Assembly (NCBI RefSeq): GCF_018128945.1 | Contig: NZ_CP068393.1 | Coordinates: forward strand, 744,001 to 808,000 | Source: Aristaeella hokkaidonensis | GTDB lineage: Bacteria > Bacillota > Clostridia > Christensenellales > Aristaeellaceae | Length of the DNA: 64,000 bases | Direction: 5' to 3' | Part shown: positions 16,647 to 25,248 of the stretch, piece by piece | Layout: the number at the start of each line of letters is the position of its first letter | Position numbering within the stretch: the first letter of the stretch is position 1 | Position numbers and translations under genes: made by a program | Notes under the pieces: generated by a model | Told to the model about the DNA's origin: nothing | Seen by the model: the letters and a program-made list of their open reading frames with translations, nothing else | Databases searched by the model: none

Positions 16647-17297
16647 TTATTTGTCAGAAGAAAGGAAACGATAGCAAATAGCAGCCAGCGCGCCGCCCAC
16701 CAGGGGAGCCAGAAGGAATACCCAGATGCCGCCGAGATTGCCGGCGATCAGAGCAGGGCCAAAGGTACGGGCGGGGTTGACGGAGGTGCCGGTGAAGGAA
16801 ATGCCGAGGAGGTGAACCAGGACCAGGGCACCGCCGATGACCAGGCCGGCAATGTTTCCGTTGGATTCTTTGGAGGTAACACCCAGAATCGCGATCACAA
16901 AGACGAAGGTAAGAATCACTTCAATCAGGAAACTGAGCCACGCATTGCCGTTGTACAGGGCATTGCAGCCGAGCTTTCCGGGATCCTGCACGATCGCGTT
17001 AAGGATGGCGGCACCGGCGATGGCGCCGAGGAACTGGGCCACGATGTAGCCGCAGAAATCCTTGACGGAGATCTTTTTGCTGATCAGCATGGCAATGGAT
17101 ACTGCCGGATTAATATGGCAGCCGGAGATATTGCCAATGGAGTAAGCCATGGCGACGATGACAAGACCAAAGGCAAGGGCAGTACCAATCAGCCCGGAGA
17201 CACCCGTGGCACAAATCTGCCCGGCAACACCGCAGGCAAAAAGAACCAGAACCAGGGTACCGATGAACTCAGCCAGATACTTCTTGATGTCTTTCAT
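16647..17297 (-). CDS. Aquaporin/MIP family channel
   Basis: The 216-aa membrane protein has six membrane segments and the two half-helix NPA motifs: SGCHINPAVSIAM and GTSVNPARTFGPAL. The residue pattern (HINPAVS, VNPARTFGPA) is closer to water-selective AqpZ than to glycerol facilitator GlpF, which has NPARDFGPR. It would conduct water across the cytoplasmic membrane. I start at ATG 17297, six bases after AAAGGAGG; an in-frame ATG at 17303 abuts that site. It is transcribed alone. Confidence 0.9.
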   Translation of the reverse strand: MKDIKKYLAEFIGTLVLVLFACGVAGQICATGVSGLIGTALAFGLVIVAMAYSIGNISGCHINPAVSIAMLISKKISVKDFCGYIVAQFLGAIAGAAILNAIVQDPGKLGCNALYNGNAWLSFLIEVILTFVFVIAILGVTSKESNGNIAGLVIGGALVLVHLLGISFTGTSVNPARTFGPALIAGNLGGIWVFLLAPLVGGALAAICYRFLSSDK

Positions 17298-17433
17298 ACG
17301 CATCCTCCTTTATATCCAATTGTTGTGGAACTGTGCTTATTGTAATACAAGATGGTGTATTTTGCAAGAAGCTGAAATATGTACCGACTGGAAATTATTT
17401 CCACGGACTACAAGAGAATGCAATCATGAAAAA

Positions 17434-17462
17434 ACCGTCAGCAAACGCGTATTGCTGACGGT
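17434..17462 (-). terminator. Intrinsic terminator of the DUF1622 gene
   Basis: ACCGTCAGCAA/TTGCTGACGGT with a 7-base loop; the minus strand continues with TTTTT. It lies 17 bases after the gene's stop. Confidence 0.85.
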
Positions 17463-17478
17463 GTAAAACATGACAGGA

Positions 17479-17802
17479 TTATTCGTGTTCGGCTTCCGCT
17501 TTGCTTTCCCAATGAACCAGCAGGGAGATGGAAGCACGCATCAGCAGGATCGCGCAGGTCATGCCGATGGAGGTCCAGTCCCGGTCAATGATGGTTTTGA
17601 GCACTTCGCTGACCAGCAGGAAGCTCAGGCCGGTGGTGATACCTTCCGTGATGGCGGCGCGGCAGAGTTTCGCTTTACCGGTGCACAGATCAATAATGGC
17701 ACGGACGACATGGAACAGGATCACTAGGGCACCGATGATCTCCAGGATCAGAACACTGTAATGGATAACGACGTCAAGAACGGATTCCGCTGCTTCAAGC
17801 AC
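17479..17802 (-). CDS. DUF1622 family small membrane protein
   Basis: A 107-aa protein with three predicted membrane helices: VIHYSVLILEIIGALVILFH, a central ITEGITTGLSFLLVSEVLKT and IGMTCAILLMRASISLLVHW, ending in an acidic tail. Length and pattern fit DUF1622, whose function is not known. It lies 64 bases downstream of glgP on the same strand and could be transcribed with it. Confidence 0.75.
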   Translation of the reverse strand: MLEAAESVLDVVIHYSVLILEIIGALVILFHVVRAIIDLCTGKAKLCRAAITEGITTGLSFLLVSEVLKTIIDRDWTSIGMTCAILLMRASISLLVHWESKAEAEHE

Positions 17803-17866
17803 GGATCAACACCTCCGGATTTCAAAGTGATATGATTATAGACCGATTTACGACCGGAAGCAACCA

Positions 17867-20206
17867 TTAAACCTTCCAGATTTCCTTTGCATACTGGCGG
17901 ATGGTACGGTCGGAGGAGAACTTGCCGGCGCAGGCAACGTTCATCAGGCATTTACGGGCAAAACCGGTTTCATCCGCCTTCGCATCGCGAATGGCCTGCA
18001 GTTTGGTTTCGTAGTAATCAGCAAAGTCCTTCATCACATAGTAGTGGTCCGGCTTATGCCAAGAGGCGCCCTTCAGGATCGCGTCATGCAGCTCTGCAAA
18101 CATGCCGTCATCATCCGGGAAAGTGCCGTCTGTGAGGGTATCAAGGGCCCGGCGGAGCAGCGCGTTCTTGTTGTAAATCTTTACAGGATCATAGGAATTT
18201 TTGATCTTTTCAAGCTCTTCCACGGTGGCACCGAAGATGTAGTTGTTTTCGCGGCCGGCTTCCTCAACGATTTCCACATTCGCGCCGTCAAAGGTGCCCA
18301 GCGTTACGGCACCGTTCAGCATCAGTTTCATGTTGCCGGTGCCGGAAGCTTCTGTACCCGCAGGAGAAATCTGCTCCGAAATATCAGCGGCGGGAATGAT
18401 TTTTTCAGCCCAGGAACAGTTGTAATTCCGGATGAAAACAACCATGAGCCGATCTTTTGTCTTCGGATCATTGTTCACCTTATCGGCAATCAGGTTGATC
18501 CAGTGGATGACGGCCTTGGCACGATCATAACCCGGAGCGGCCTTGGCGCCGAAAATGAAAGCTACCGGCGGAAGATCCTTCAGCTGGCCGCGCTTCAGCT
18601 GATCGTAGATAGCCAGGATGCTCAGGGCATTCATAAACTGCCGTTTGTATTCATGCAAGCGCTTGACCTGGACATCGAAAACCATATCCGGATCCAGCAA
18701 GACGCCTTCTTTGGCCTGAATTTCCGCGCAAAGCTGCTTCTTTTTCGTCTTCTTCACGGTACGGAACTTGCCGCAAAGGGACTTGTTGATCTTCGGAACA
18801 AGTTCCTTCAGCTTATCCAGATCCGTTTCAAAGCCCGGGCCGATCTGATCGGTAATCAGTTTCGAGAGCTCCGGATTGCACAGTCCCAGCCAGCGGCGCT
18901 GGGTGATACCATTGGTCTTGTTCTGGAAGCGTTCCGGGTACAGCTGATACCAGTCAGCAAAGACGTCGTTTTTGAGGATTTCACTGTGGAGAGCTGCCAC
19001 GCCGTTGATGGCATGGGTGGCATAGGTGGCCAGTTCTGCCATATGGACGCGGCCGTCCAGAATGATGCACAGGGAAGGCGTGATCTCTTTTCCGGCCTTT
19101 TTCATTTCCCTGCGGAAACGGGCGTCGATCTTCTTTATAATGGACACGATCTGCGGACAGACAGAGGAGAGAAGGGAGAGATCCCACTTTTCCAGCGCTT
19201 CCTGCATGACCGTATGGTTGGTATAGGCAAAGGTGTCCCTGGCGATGAGGAAAGCATCCTCAAAGGAGACGCCGTCCTCGCCAAGCAGACGGATCAGCTC
19301 CGGAATAGCCATGGTGGGATGGGTATCGTTCAGCTGGGCAGCCACTTCTCTGGAGAAGAAGGAGTAATCACTTCCGTGACGTTTCCGGTAAGCGCGCAGG
19401 ATATCCTGCATTGTGGCGGAAACAAGTACATACTGCTGCTTGACCCGAAGCTGTTTTCCTTCTTTTTTGGTATCATTGGGATAAAGGAACTTGGTGATAT
19501 CCTCGGCCTGGTTTTTTGCGGCGGCAGCCTTGGCGTAATCCTGGCTGTTGAAAACGGCAAAATCGATTTCATTCAGGCTTTCTGTCTGCCACAGGCGCAG
19601 GGTTCCGACGTTCTTTGCACCGAAACCAACCACAGGCATATCATAGGGAACAGCCAGCACATCGCCGGTTTTCATGGAAACCACAACGGCTTCATCCAGA
19701 CGGCGGACAGACCAGGGATCGCCGAATCTGGACCAGTCATCCGGCAGCTCCACCTGGCGTCCGTCCACGAACTCCTGCTTAAAGAGACCGTAGCGGAAAC
19801 GCAGACCGTAACCGGTCAGCGGAACATTGCAGGTGACGGCGCTGTCCAGGAAGCAGGCAGCGAGGCGTCCGAGGCCGCCATTGCCGAAAGCATCATCCTC
19901 CACATCCTCCAGGAGGGTGATATCCACTCCCTTTTCCTTCAGCAGCGATTTGACTTCGTCCAGGAGTCCCATGCAGTAAAGGTTGTTATAAACCAAACGG
20001 CCAACAAGAAACTCCATGGAAAGATAGGCAGCCTGACGGCGGGAGGAGCGGGCCTCCTCCTTTTTGACCCAGACGGGGGCCAGGGCGTCCATGGCTGCAC
20101 CGGAGATGGCGTTATGCAGCTCCTGGGCAGATGCATGGGCAAGATCTTTGTGATATTCGGTCATCATACGCTGTTCTGCGTCCTTCAGCAGTTGCTTCGC
20201 GTTCAT
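17867..20206 (-). CDS. glgP: Glycogen/maltodextrin phosphorylase
   Basis: It releases glucose-1-phosphate from alpha-1,4-glucans using phosphate and PLP. The 779-aa protein is of normal GT35 size. The PLP lysine is in EASGTGNMKLMLNGAVTLGT; other conserved blocks are RRQAAYLSMEFLVGRL, NGGLGRLAACFLDS, AQLNDTHPTMAIPEL, YTNHTVMQEALEKW, NGITQRRWL and HEYKRQFMN. ATG 20206 follows GGAGGATTCGG. It is the last enzyme of a lacI-malQ-glgP unit. A hairpin without T-tract lies in the 83-base gap to malQ and might set relative expression. Confidence 0.95.
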   Translation of the reverse strand: MNAKQLLKDAEQRMMTEYHKDLAHASAQELHNAISGAAMDALAPVWVKKEEARSSRRQAAYLSMEFLVGRLVYNNLYCMGLLDEVKSLLKEKGVDITLLEDVEDDAFGNGGLGRLAACFLDSAVTCNVPLTGYGLRFRYGLFKQEFVDGRQVELPDDWSRFGDPWSVRRLDEAVVVSMKTGDVLAVPYDMPVVGFGAKNVGTLRLWQTESLNEIDFAVFNSQDYAKAAAAKNQAEDITKFLYPNDTKKEGKQLRVKQQYVLVSATMQDILRAYRKRHGSDYSFFSREVAAQLNDTHPTMAIPELIRLLGEDGVSFEDAFLIARDTFAYTNHTVMQEALEKWDLSLLSSVCPQIVSIIKKIDARFRREMKKAGKEITPSLCIILDGRVHMAELATYATHAINGVAALHSEILKNDVFADWYQLYPERFQNKTNGITQRRWLGLCNPELSKLITDQIGPGFETDLDKLKELVPKINKSLCGKFRTVKKTKKKQLCAEIQAKEGVLLDPDMVFDVQVKRLHEYKRQFMNALSILAIYDQLKRGQLKDLPPVAFIFGAKAAPGYDRAKAVIHWINLIADKVNNDPKTKDRLMVVFIRNYNCSWAEKIIPAADISEQISPAGTEASGTGNMKLMLNGAVTLGTFDGANVEIVEEAGRENNYIFGATVEELEKIKNSYDPVKIYNKNALLRRALDTLTDGTFPDDDGMFAELHDAILKGASWHKPDHYYVMKDFADYYETKLQAIRDAKADETGFARKCLMNVACAGKFSSDRTIRQYAKEIWKV

Positions 20207-20257
20207 ATTCCGAATCCTCCTTTTGTAAACACATTCCTTCAGTCTTTATCATACAGA

Positions 20258-20282
20258 GCGTCCGCCTGTATCAGGCGGACGC
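20258..20282 (-). repeat. Intercistronic hairpin between malQ and glgP
   Basis: GCGTCCGCCTG, loop TAT, CAGGCGGACGC: an 11-bp perfect stem. No T-tract follows on either strand, so an mRNA-processing or stabilising role is more likely than termination. Confidence 0.7.
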
Positions 20283-20289
20283 GCAGATA

Positions 20290-21762
20290 TCAGAGTCGGT
20301 CTGTTTCCCTGTTTAACCTGTAATACTTCATGGACAGATCCAGGGAAAGCTGATCAGGTTTCATACGCCAGAGCCAGTTATTTCCGGTGGTGCCGGGGTA
20401 ATTCATCCGGGCGTAGGTATCAAGTCCCAGGACATCCTGCATCGGGATCACAACCGTATCGCAGGGACCTTTGAAGAGCGCTTTGATGAAAGCTTCGGGC
20501 GCTTCATCCGCCCCGGAGAATCCGAGAGTCTTTTCCGCAAAGGCGAGAGCCTTCGGACTGGCTTTCCTGGCCCATCCCAGCGTAGTGTCATTATCATGGG
20601 TGCCTGTGTAGGCTACGGTATTCTTTTCGTAGAGTCCGATGAAGTGGGGATTGGATTCATCAGAGTCAAAACCGAAAGTCAGCACCTTCATGCCGGGGTA
20701 ACCGCACCAGTCCAGAAGCTTCCGGACGCGGTTATTTACGCAGCCCAGGTCTTCCGCAATAATACGGATTCCCGGGACCTCGTGATCCAGCCGCTTGAAA
20801 AGTGCTTTTCCGGGACCGATGACCCAACGGCCTTTGCGGGCGTTCGGCATACCGTTTTTGACGGAATAGTAGTTGGCAAAACCGATGAAATGATCGATCC
20901 GGATCATGTCATACAATTCCGCCATTCCTTTCATGCGCTCCACCCACCAGTCGTACTTCCGGCTGCGCAGATAGTGCCAGCGGTAAAGGGGATTGCCCCA
21001 GAGCTGCCCGTCCGCGGAAAAGTAATCCGGAGGAACACCGGCAACCCGTTTCGGGACAAGGTTTTTATCCAGCTGGAATATATCCGGATGCGTCCATGTA
21101 TCAGCAGAATCCTCGGCCACATAGATTGGCATATCGCCGAAGAGCAGCACAGAACGTTCATTACAGTATTTCTTGAGGCTAAACCACTGTTTCCTGAAGA
21201 GGTACTGGCAGAAGATGTGATAGTCAATCTCCGCACTCAGTTCCTTCCGGTAACGCTTCACAGCCTCCGGCCTGCGGAAACGGATATCCGCATCCGGCCA
21301 TTTTGTCCACATAACCCCGCCGAAATGCTTTTTCAGCGCGGTGAACAGGGCGTAATCCTGTACCCACGCATTTTTCCGGCAGAATTCATCTATCTGTCCG
21401 CTCAGCCGCTCCCGGGATTCATCATAGCAGCGGCGGAGCAGCATTTCTTTGTTTTCACGGACTGCGTCGTATTCCACTTTTTCCGGATCGGAAGGGACAA
21501 ACTCTTCCTCATCCGTAAAAGTAAGAAGACCTTCCTCGCGCAGACGGCCGCAGGAAATCAGCAGGGGATTGCCGGCAAAGACGGAGGAGGACTGATAGGG
21601 ACTTTCACCGTAGCCTGTCGGTCCGATGGGAAGCACCTGCCAGATGCGGATGCCGGAAGCCTGCAGGAAGTCGGCAAAAGCATATGCCTCATCACCCATG
21701 GAGCCGATGCCCCCTGGAGAAGGGAGGGAAGAGATGTGCAACAGAATGCCGCTGGAACGCAT
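20290..21762 (-). CDS. malQ: 4-alpha-glucanotransferase (amylomaltase)
   Basis: GH77 enzyme that transfers maltosyl or longer units between alpha-1,4-glucans, working with glgP to use maltodextrins or glycogen. The 490-aa protein shows PSPGGIGSMGDEAY near the start, the nucleophile region MIRIDHFIGFANYY, the acid/base region IIAEDLGCVNNRV, and the third acidic motif YTGTHDNDTTLGW. It ends NYPGTTGNNWLWRM as in type I amylomaltases. It follows the lacI gene by 20 bases, probably in the same operon. Confidence 0.96.
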   Translation of the reverse strand: MRSSGILLHISSLPSPGGIGSMGDEAYAFADFLQASGIRIWQVLPIGPTGYGESPYQSSSVFAGNPLLISCGRLREEGLLTFTDEEEFVPSDPEKVEYDAVRENKEMLLRRCYDESRERLSGQIDEFCRKNAWVQDYALFTALKKHFGGVMWTKWPDADIRFRRPEAVKRYRKELSAEIDYHIFCQYLFRKQWFSLKKYCNERSVLLFGDMPIYVAEDSADTWTHPDIFQLDKNLVPKRVAGVPPDYFSADGQLWGNPLYRWHYLRSRKYDWWVERMKGMAELYDMIRIDHFIGFANYYSVKNGMPNARKGRWVIGPGKALFKRLDHEVPGIRIIAEDLGCVNNRVRKLLDWCGYPGMKVLTFGFDSDESNPHFIGLYEKNTVAYTGTHDNDTTLGWARKASPKALAFAEKTLGFSGADEAPEAFIKALFKGPCDTVVIPMQDVLGLDTYARMNYPGTTGNNWLWRMKPDQLSLDLSMKYYRLNRETDRL

Positions 21763-21782
21763 AATACGACGCTTCCTTTCTG

Positions 21783-22799
21783 TTATGCCCGGTTACAGGG
21801 CGCAATGGATTCTCTTTTACGGAAGGCAGCATCAACCAGAATATGTCTGGGAGTAGCTCCTTTTTCCATCATATCCAGCAACAGATTGACGCTGCGGCGG
21901 GCAATCTCACTGACAGGCTGCTCCACCGTTGTCAGACGAGGCACTGTGAAGCGGCTGATATCCACGCCGTCAAATCCGACAACACTGACGTCATCAGGTA
22001 CGGACTTGCCCAGATCGCGCAGGGCGCGGATTGCGCCGACGGCCACGGTATCACTCATCGCAAACAAAGCCGTGGCGTCAGGCCGCTCCGAAAAGAACAC
22101 ACGGGCGAGTTCGTATCCGGCTTCAAAGGAGAAACGGGTTTCACGATAAAGAGTATTATCATAGCTGAGTCCCCGGTCGGTAAAGGCGTCACAGAAGCCC
22201 TGGAAACGCATGGCCAGCGAATCGCCGGCGACGGGGTTGGAGCCGAAGATAGCGATGCGGCGGTGGCCGCAGTTCAGAAGCTCCTCGGCGACAACGCGGC
22301 CCATGCTCCGGTCATCCACCGCAACGGAGGAAGCACGGGCAAGAGCAGCGGATTCGGCATTCACGGTAGTGAAAACCATGGGGATATCCAGACCACGGAT
22401 CGCGTCGACACGTTTGTCAATGAGACTGCCGACAAAGATCAATCCCTTGACGTGGTTCTGCCGGGTCATCCGAAGAGCGGTAAGGAATTCATCGGCTTTT
22501 TCATCGATATACTCTGTGATGAAATTGTCGGGAACGGTATCCGCCCGGTCCAGGATCGCTTCAGCCAGAGAACTGAGGAAGGGATTGGAACGGCCGCGGA
22601 TGACCACGCCGATGACCTCGTTGCCCTGCTTCAAGCCCCGGGCATTTGTATTACCGACAAAACTGCATTCCCTGATGATCTGCTCCACTTTCTCCCGGGT
22701 GGCGCTGTTGACATCAGGGCGGTTATTCAGCACGCGGCTGACCGTTGTAACAGAGACCCCGGCCATGGCGGCAATGTCTTTAATTGTGTAGACTTTCAC
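21783..22799 (-). CDS. LacI-family regulator of the malQ-glgP operon
   Basis: 338 aa. The N-terminal helix-turn-helix is YTIKDIAAMAGVSVTTVSRV followed by LNNRPDVNSATREKVEQII; the rest is the periplasmic-binding-protein-like sensor (VIGVVIRGRSNPFLSSL). I start at GTG 22799, with GGGAGG nine bases upstream; the open frame extends 20 codons further but into the operator region. It is the first gene before malQ and glgP, so a maltodextrin-responsive role is likely. A triple GTAACG repeat in its own promoter suggests autoregulation of the whole operon. Confidence 0.9.
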   Translation of the reverse strand: MKVYTIKDIAAMAGVSVTTVSRVLNNRPDVNSATREKVEQIIRECSFVGNTNARGLKQGNEVIGVVIRGRSNPFLSSLAEAILDRADTVPDNFITEYIDEKADEFLTALRMTRQNHVKGLIFVGSLIDKRVDAIRGLDIPMVFTTVNAESAALARASSVAVDDRSMGRVVAEELLNCGHRRIAIFGSNPVAGDSLAMRFQGFCDAFTDRGLSYDNTLYRETRFSFEAGYELARVFFSERPDATALFAMSDTVAVGAIRALRDLGKSVPDDVSVVGFDGVDISRFTVPRLTTVEQPVSEIARRSVNLLLDMMEKGATPRHILVDAAFRKRESIAPCNRA

Positions 22800-22830
22800 G
22801 GTTTCAGACCTCCCGTTGATCCAGATTCCG

Positions 22831-22852
22831 GTAACGGTAACGGTAACGTTTT
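22831..22852 (-). promoter_or_regulatory. Candidate LacI operator: three GTAACG repeats
   Basis: GTAACG occurs three times head to tail (22831-22848), the last followed by TTTTC. On the minus strand this reads GAAAACGTTACCGTTACC, which contains the AACGTT core common to LacI-family operators. It lies just downstream of the -10 element of the lacI-malQ-glgP promoter. Confidence 0.6.
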
Positions 22853-22861
22853 CAAGCAAAG

Positions 22862-22888
22862 ATTATCACAAGCATGCCAGTTCGTCAA
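22862..22888 (-). promoter_or_regulatory. Promoter of lacI-malQ-glgP
   Basis: On the minus strand: TTGACG (22888-22883), 15 bases, GATAAT (22867-22862) preceded by TGT, an extended -10. Spacing is short, which the extended -10 could offset. Confidence 0.6.
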
Positions 22889-22911
22889 TCCCTTCATTGA
22901 TATCTTGTGTG

Positions 22912-22940
22912 TTGATTTTTATATTATTATGCTATATAAT
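22912..22940 (+). promoter_or_regulatory. Promoter of the LRR protein gene
   Basis: TTGATT (22912-22917), 17 bases, TATAAT (22935-22940). Divergent from the lacI promoter, with -35 elements 23 bases apart. Confidence 0.8.
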
Positions 22941-22971
22941 GTATGAGTATAAAATTCGGGAGGTGTGCATA

Positions 22972-23685
22972 ATGATGAAGCGATTCCTGCTGATCATGCT
23001 GGCGCTGTGCGTGATGCTTTGCGCTATGCCCACCTATGCCGATGAGTGGGACGACGATGATGATGACTGGCTGGATGACGATCCGGGCGGCACATTTGAA
23101 GAAGAGGCCAGCACGAGCGACTTTAAAACCATTGCCGGTTATGATACAGGTGAAAAGTTCGTCTGTGGCGATTATGTATACCAGATGACAGACGACGGAG
23201 AAGGCGCCCTGCTGACCAATTATTCCGGAACTTCCGGCGATGTGGTAATTCCCGATACGGTGGACGGGCATCCGGTTGTTGCGGTCGGCGCCCACATGTT
23301 CGCCTACAATGAAGCGGTCCGGTCCGTAATGCTGCCCGAAGGAATCCGTTCCATCGGGAATATGGCATTTTTCAAGTGCATTCATCTTCACGATATTATC
23401 ATTCCTGAAGGCGTTACAATGATTGATGAATGCTGCTTCGGCGGATGCTCGGAGCTGTCCGAGGTACAGTTGCCTGCCTCACTGGAGGAAGTCGGCCGAT
23501 TCGGATTCCTGGCCTGCACAAACCTGGAGGAGATTTCATTCGGCGATGAGCTGAAGGCGATCGGCCCCGGCGCTTTTCAGATGTGCGCATCGCTGAGCAA
23601 GGTTTCCATTCCGTCAGGCAAGGACGTCTCCATTGAGGAAGATTCTTTTGCCGGCTGCTCGCCCGAACTGAAGATTCTTTACTGA
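22972..23685 (+). CDS. Secreted leucine-rich-repeat (BspA-like, LRR_5) protein
   Basis: 237 aa with signal peptide (MMKRFLLIMLALCVMLCAMPTYA) and a very acidic linker (six Asp then DDWLDDD). From about residue 90 it carries four to five LRR_5 repeats of ~23 residues: GHPVVAVGAHMFAYNEAVRSV, GIRSIGNMAFFKCIHL, GVTMIDECCFGGCSEL, SLEEVGRFGFLACTNL and ELKAIGPGAFQMCASL. Such modules mediate binding to proteins or surfaces. Start ATG 22972 or 22975 after GGGAGG. There is no wall-anchor motif or transmembrane tail. It has its own promoter and terminator. Confidence 0.9.
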   Translation: MMKRFLLIMLALCVMLCAMPTYADEWDDDDDDWLDDDPGGTFEEEASTSDFKTIAGYDTGEKFVCGDYVYQMTDDGEGALLTNYSGTSGDVVIPDTVDGHPVVAVGAHMFAYNEAVRSVMLPEGIRSIGNMAFFKCIHLHDIIIPEGVTMIDECCFGGCSELSEVQLPASLEEVGRFGFLACTNLEEISFGDELKAIGPGAFQMCASLSKVSIPSGKDVSIEEDSFAGCSPELKILY

Positions 23686-23700
23686 TTCGTAAGCAATTCA

Positions 23701-23729
23701 AAAGCCCGGACATGACGTCCGGGCTTTTT
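23701..23729. terminator. Bidirectional terminator
   Basis: AAAGCCCGGAC/GTCCGGGCTTT with a 5-base loop and T-tracts on both sides. It ends the LRR gene and the convergent zinc-ribbon/nif3/trmK/rpoD operon. Confidence 0.9.
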
Positions 23730-23742
23730 CTTATCTGAATAC

Positions 23743-24444
23743 TTACGGGATGATCATCCGTCCGCAGGTTTCGCATTCCACAAGTGTCCCGCCTTTAATC
23801 TTTGAAAGGATGGCAGAGGGAAGGGAAGTGTTGCAGCCGGAACACTGACCATGAATAAGCCGCGCCACAGGGGGCGAGATATGCTTCTTGATGGTTTCGT
23901 ATTCCTCCAGCAGAGCGGGATCCACCTGATCCATGACCTCCTTGGCTTTCGCCCGCTGGTTCTCGAGATCTTCCTTCTTGCTTTTGGACTCCTCTTCATA
24001 ATCAGCCTTGAGCTGATCGAAGGATTTTTTCGCATTGGCGGCATCCAGACGAACACTGCGCTGCAGTTTTTCGTTGGCATCCGTTTCCTTCACGATACGG
24101 CTGATCTCCACTTCATACTGACGGATCGTATCGCGGCAGCGGCTGACTTCGGCAAGCAGGGATTTGACTTCGTCCGACGTGGTGGGCGGAGCAGCTTCAA
24201 AGCGCTTCTGCAGGTTGTCCAGCTGTTCCTTGGAACGGACAATGGCCTGGGCAATGATGTCCTTGCGGTCCACCATAGCGCCGATATCCTCTTCAATCTG
24301 CTTGTACTGCTTCTGGCGATCCAGGATAAAGTCACGGGCCTTCTCCAGCTTCTGCCGGGTCGGGGAACGCTTAATCGCCAGGGCGATGGCGTCTGCTTTC
24401 ATGTCTTCCACCTGGTAAGCCCACAGTGCTTCATACTTTTCCAT
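23743..24444 (-). CDS. Coiled-coil protein with C-terminal C4 zinc ribbon (COG1579)
   Basis: 233 aa. Residues ~10-170 form a long coiled coil (charged heptads such as KLEKARDFILDRQKQYKQIE), and the C-terminus is a zinc ribbon with CSGCNTSLP and CETCGRMIIP. This matches the COG1579 family found in most bacteria with unknown, possibly nucleic-acid-related, function. I chose ATG 24444 with AGGAGGCTCCTTT upstream; the frame extends nine codons further. It is the last gene of the sigma-factor operon, following nif3. Confidence 0.85.
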   Translation of the reverse strand: MEKYEALWAYQVEDMKADAIALAIKRSPTRQKLEKARDFILDRQKQYKQIEEDIGAMVDRKDIIAQAIVRSKEQLDNLQKRFEAAPPTTSDEVKSLLAEVSRCRDTIRQYEVEISRIVKETDANEKLQRSVRLDAANAKKSFDQLKADYEEESKSKKEDLENQRAKAKEVMDQVDPALLEEYETIKKHISPPVARLIHGQCSGCNTSLPSAILSKIKGGTLVECETCGRMIIP

Positions 24445-24477
24445 AAAGGAGCCTCCTTCTGACAGGATCACCGCCTG

Positions 24478-25248
24478 TCACGGTTGCCGGATAAACGAAT
24501 AGGCGGATACACCCGACACATATATCCGCACATTACATTCTATCGTATTGACAGTGTTTTGTAAAGCCGATGCAAGGGCACGGATGCCGGGTTCCTCCGT
24601 GCCGAAATGACCGCACTCAAACCCGACAATGCCGCTGCCTGCCATGGAAAGGGCATGATGATGCCGGATTTCACCGCTGACAAAGGCGTTACAGCCGGCA
24701 TCTGCAGCGAGATTCCAGAAATCGCTTCCGCCGCCGCTGCAAAGACCGACTTTCCGGATGACCGCATCCGCTGGTCCCATGAGACGAACCTCACTGTGGA
24801 GGCGCTGACGCAGATCCGCCGCGAAATCCGCAGCAGAAAGTGGAACGGGCAGCAGTCCACAGCGGAAATAGCCTTCACCGGAAACGTGCGTGAGTCCGCA
24901 GCGCTCAGCCAGTGTGTCGTTGATACCGCCGGGAGCCTGATCAAGATTTGTGTGGGCGGAAATCAGGCTGATATCCTCCCGGATGAGCCGGCGGATCATC
25001 CGGCCTTCATAAGTGTCATCCGTCAGGGAATGAACCGGGCTGAACATGAGCGGATGATGGGTAACGATCAGCTGTGCCCCGAGGGAGACGGCTTCGTCAA
25101 TAACGGCCGGTGTGACGTCAAGCGCAAAGAGAATGGTATCGACAGCCTGCGAGGAGGAGCCGACGAGGAAACCCGAATTGTCGGATTCCATCTGCGTTTC
25201 AAAAGGGGCAGCATGATCAATGAGATCATAAACGTCCTTTACAGTCAT
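24478..25248 (-). CDS. Nif3-like dinuclear metal-binding protein (YqfO family)
   Basis: 256 aa. Family members form hexameric toroids with a two-metal site per subunit; the annotation GTP cyclohydrolase I type 2 rests on one homologue. Metal-ligand motifs visible: LIVTHHPLMFSP, ISAHTNLDQAPGG near the middle, and GFECGHFGTEEPGI at the C-terminus. It lacks the ~100-residue central insertion seen in the longer B. subtilis YqfO. Start ATG 25248 overlaps the trmK end by 4 bases, the usual Firmicutes pairing. Confidence 0.9.
   Translation of the reverse strand: MTVKDVYDLIDHAAPFETQMESDNSGFLVGSSSQAVDTILFALDVTPAVIDEAVSLGAQLIVTHHPLMFSPVHSLTDDTYEGRMIRRLIREDISLISAHTNLDQAPGGINDTLAERCGLTHVSGEGYFRCGLLPVPLSAADFAADLRQRLHSEVRLMGPADAVIRKVGLCSGGGSDFWNLAADAGCNAFVSGEIRHHHALSMAGSGIVGFECGHFGTEEPGIRALASALQNTVNTIECNVRIYVSGVSAYSFIRQP

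Noticed and set aside
18044..20323. 759-codon open frame on the plus strand opposite glgP
   Set aside because: Antisense shadow of glycogen phosphorylase, with no family match and no start signals.
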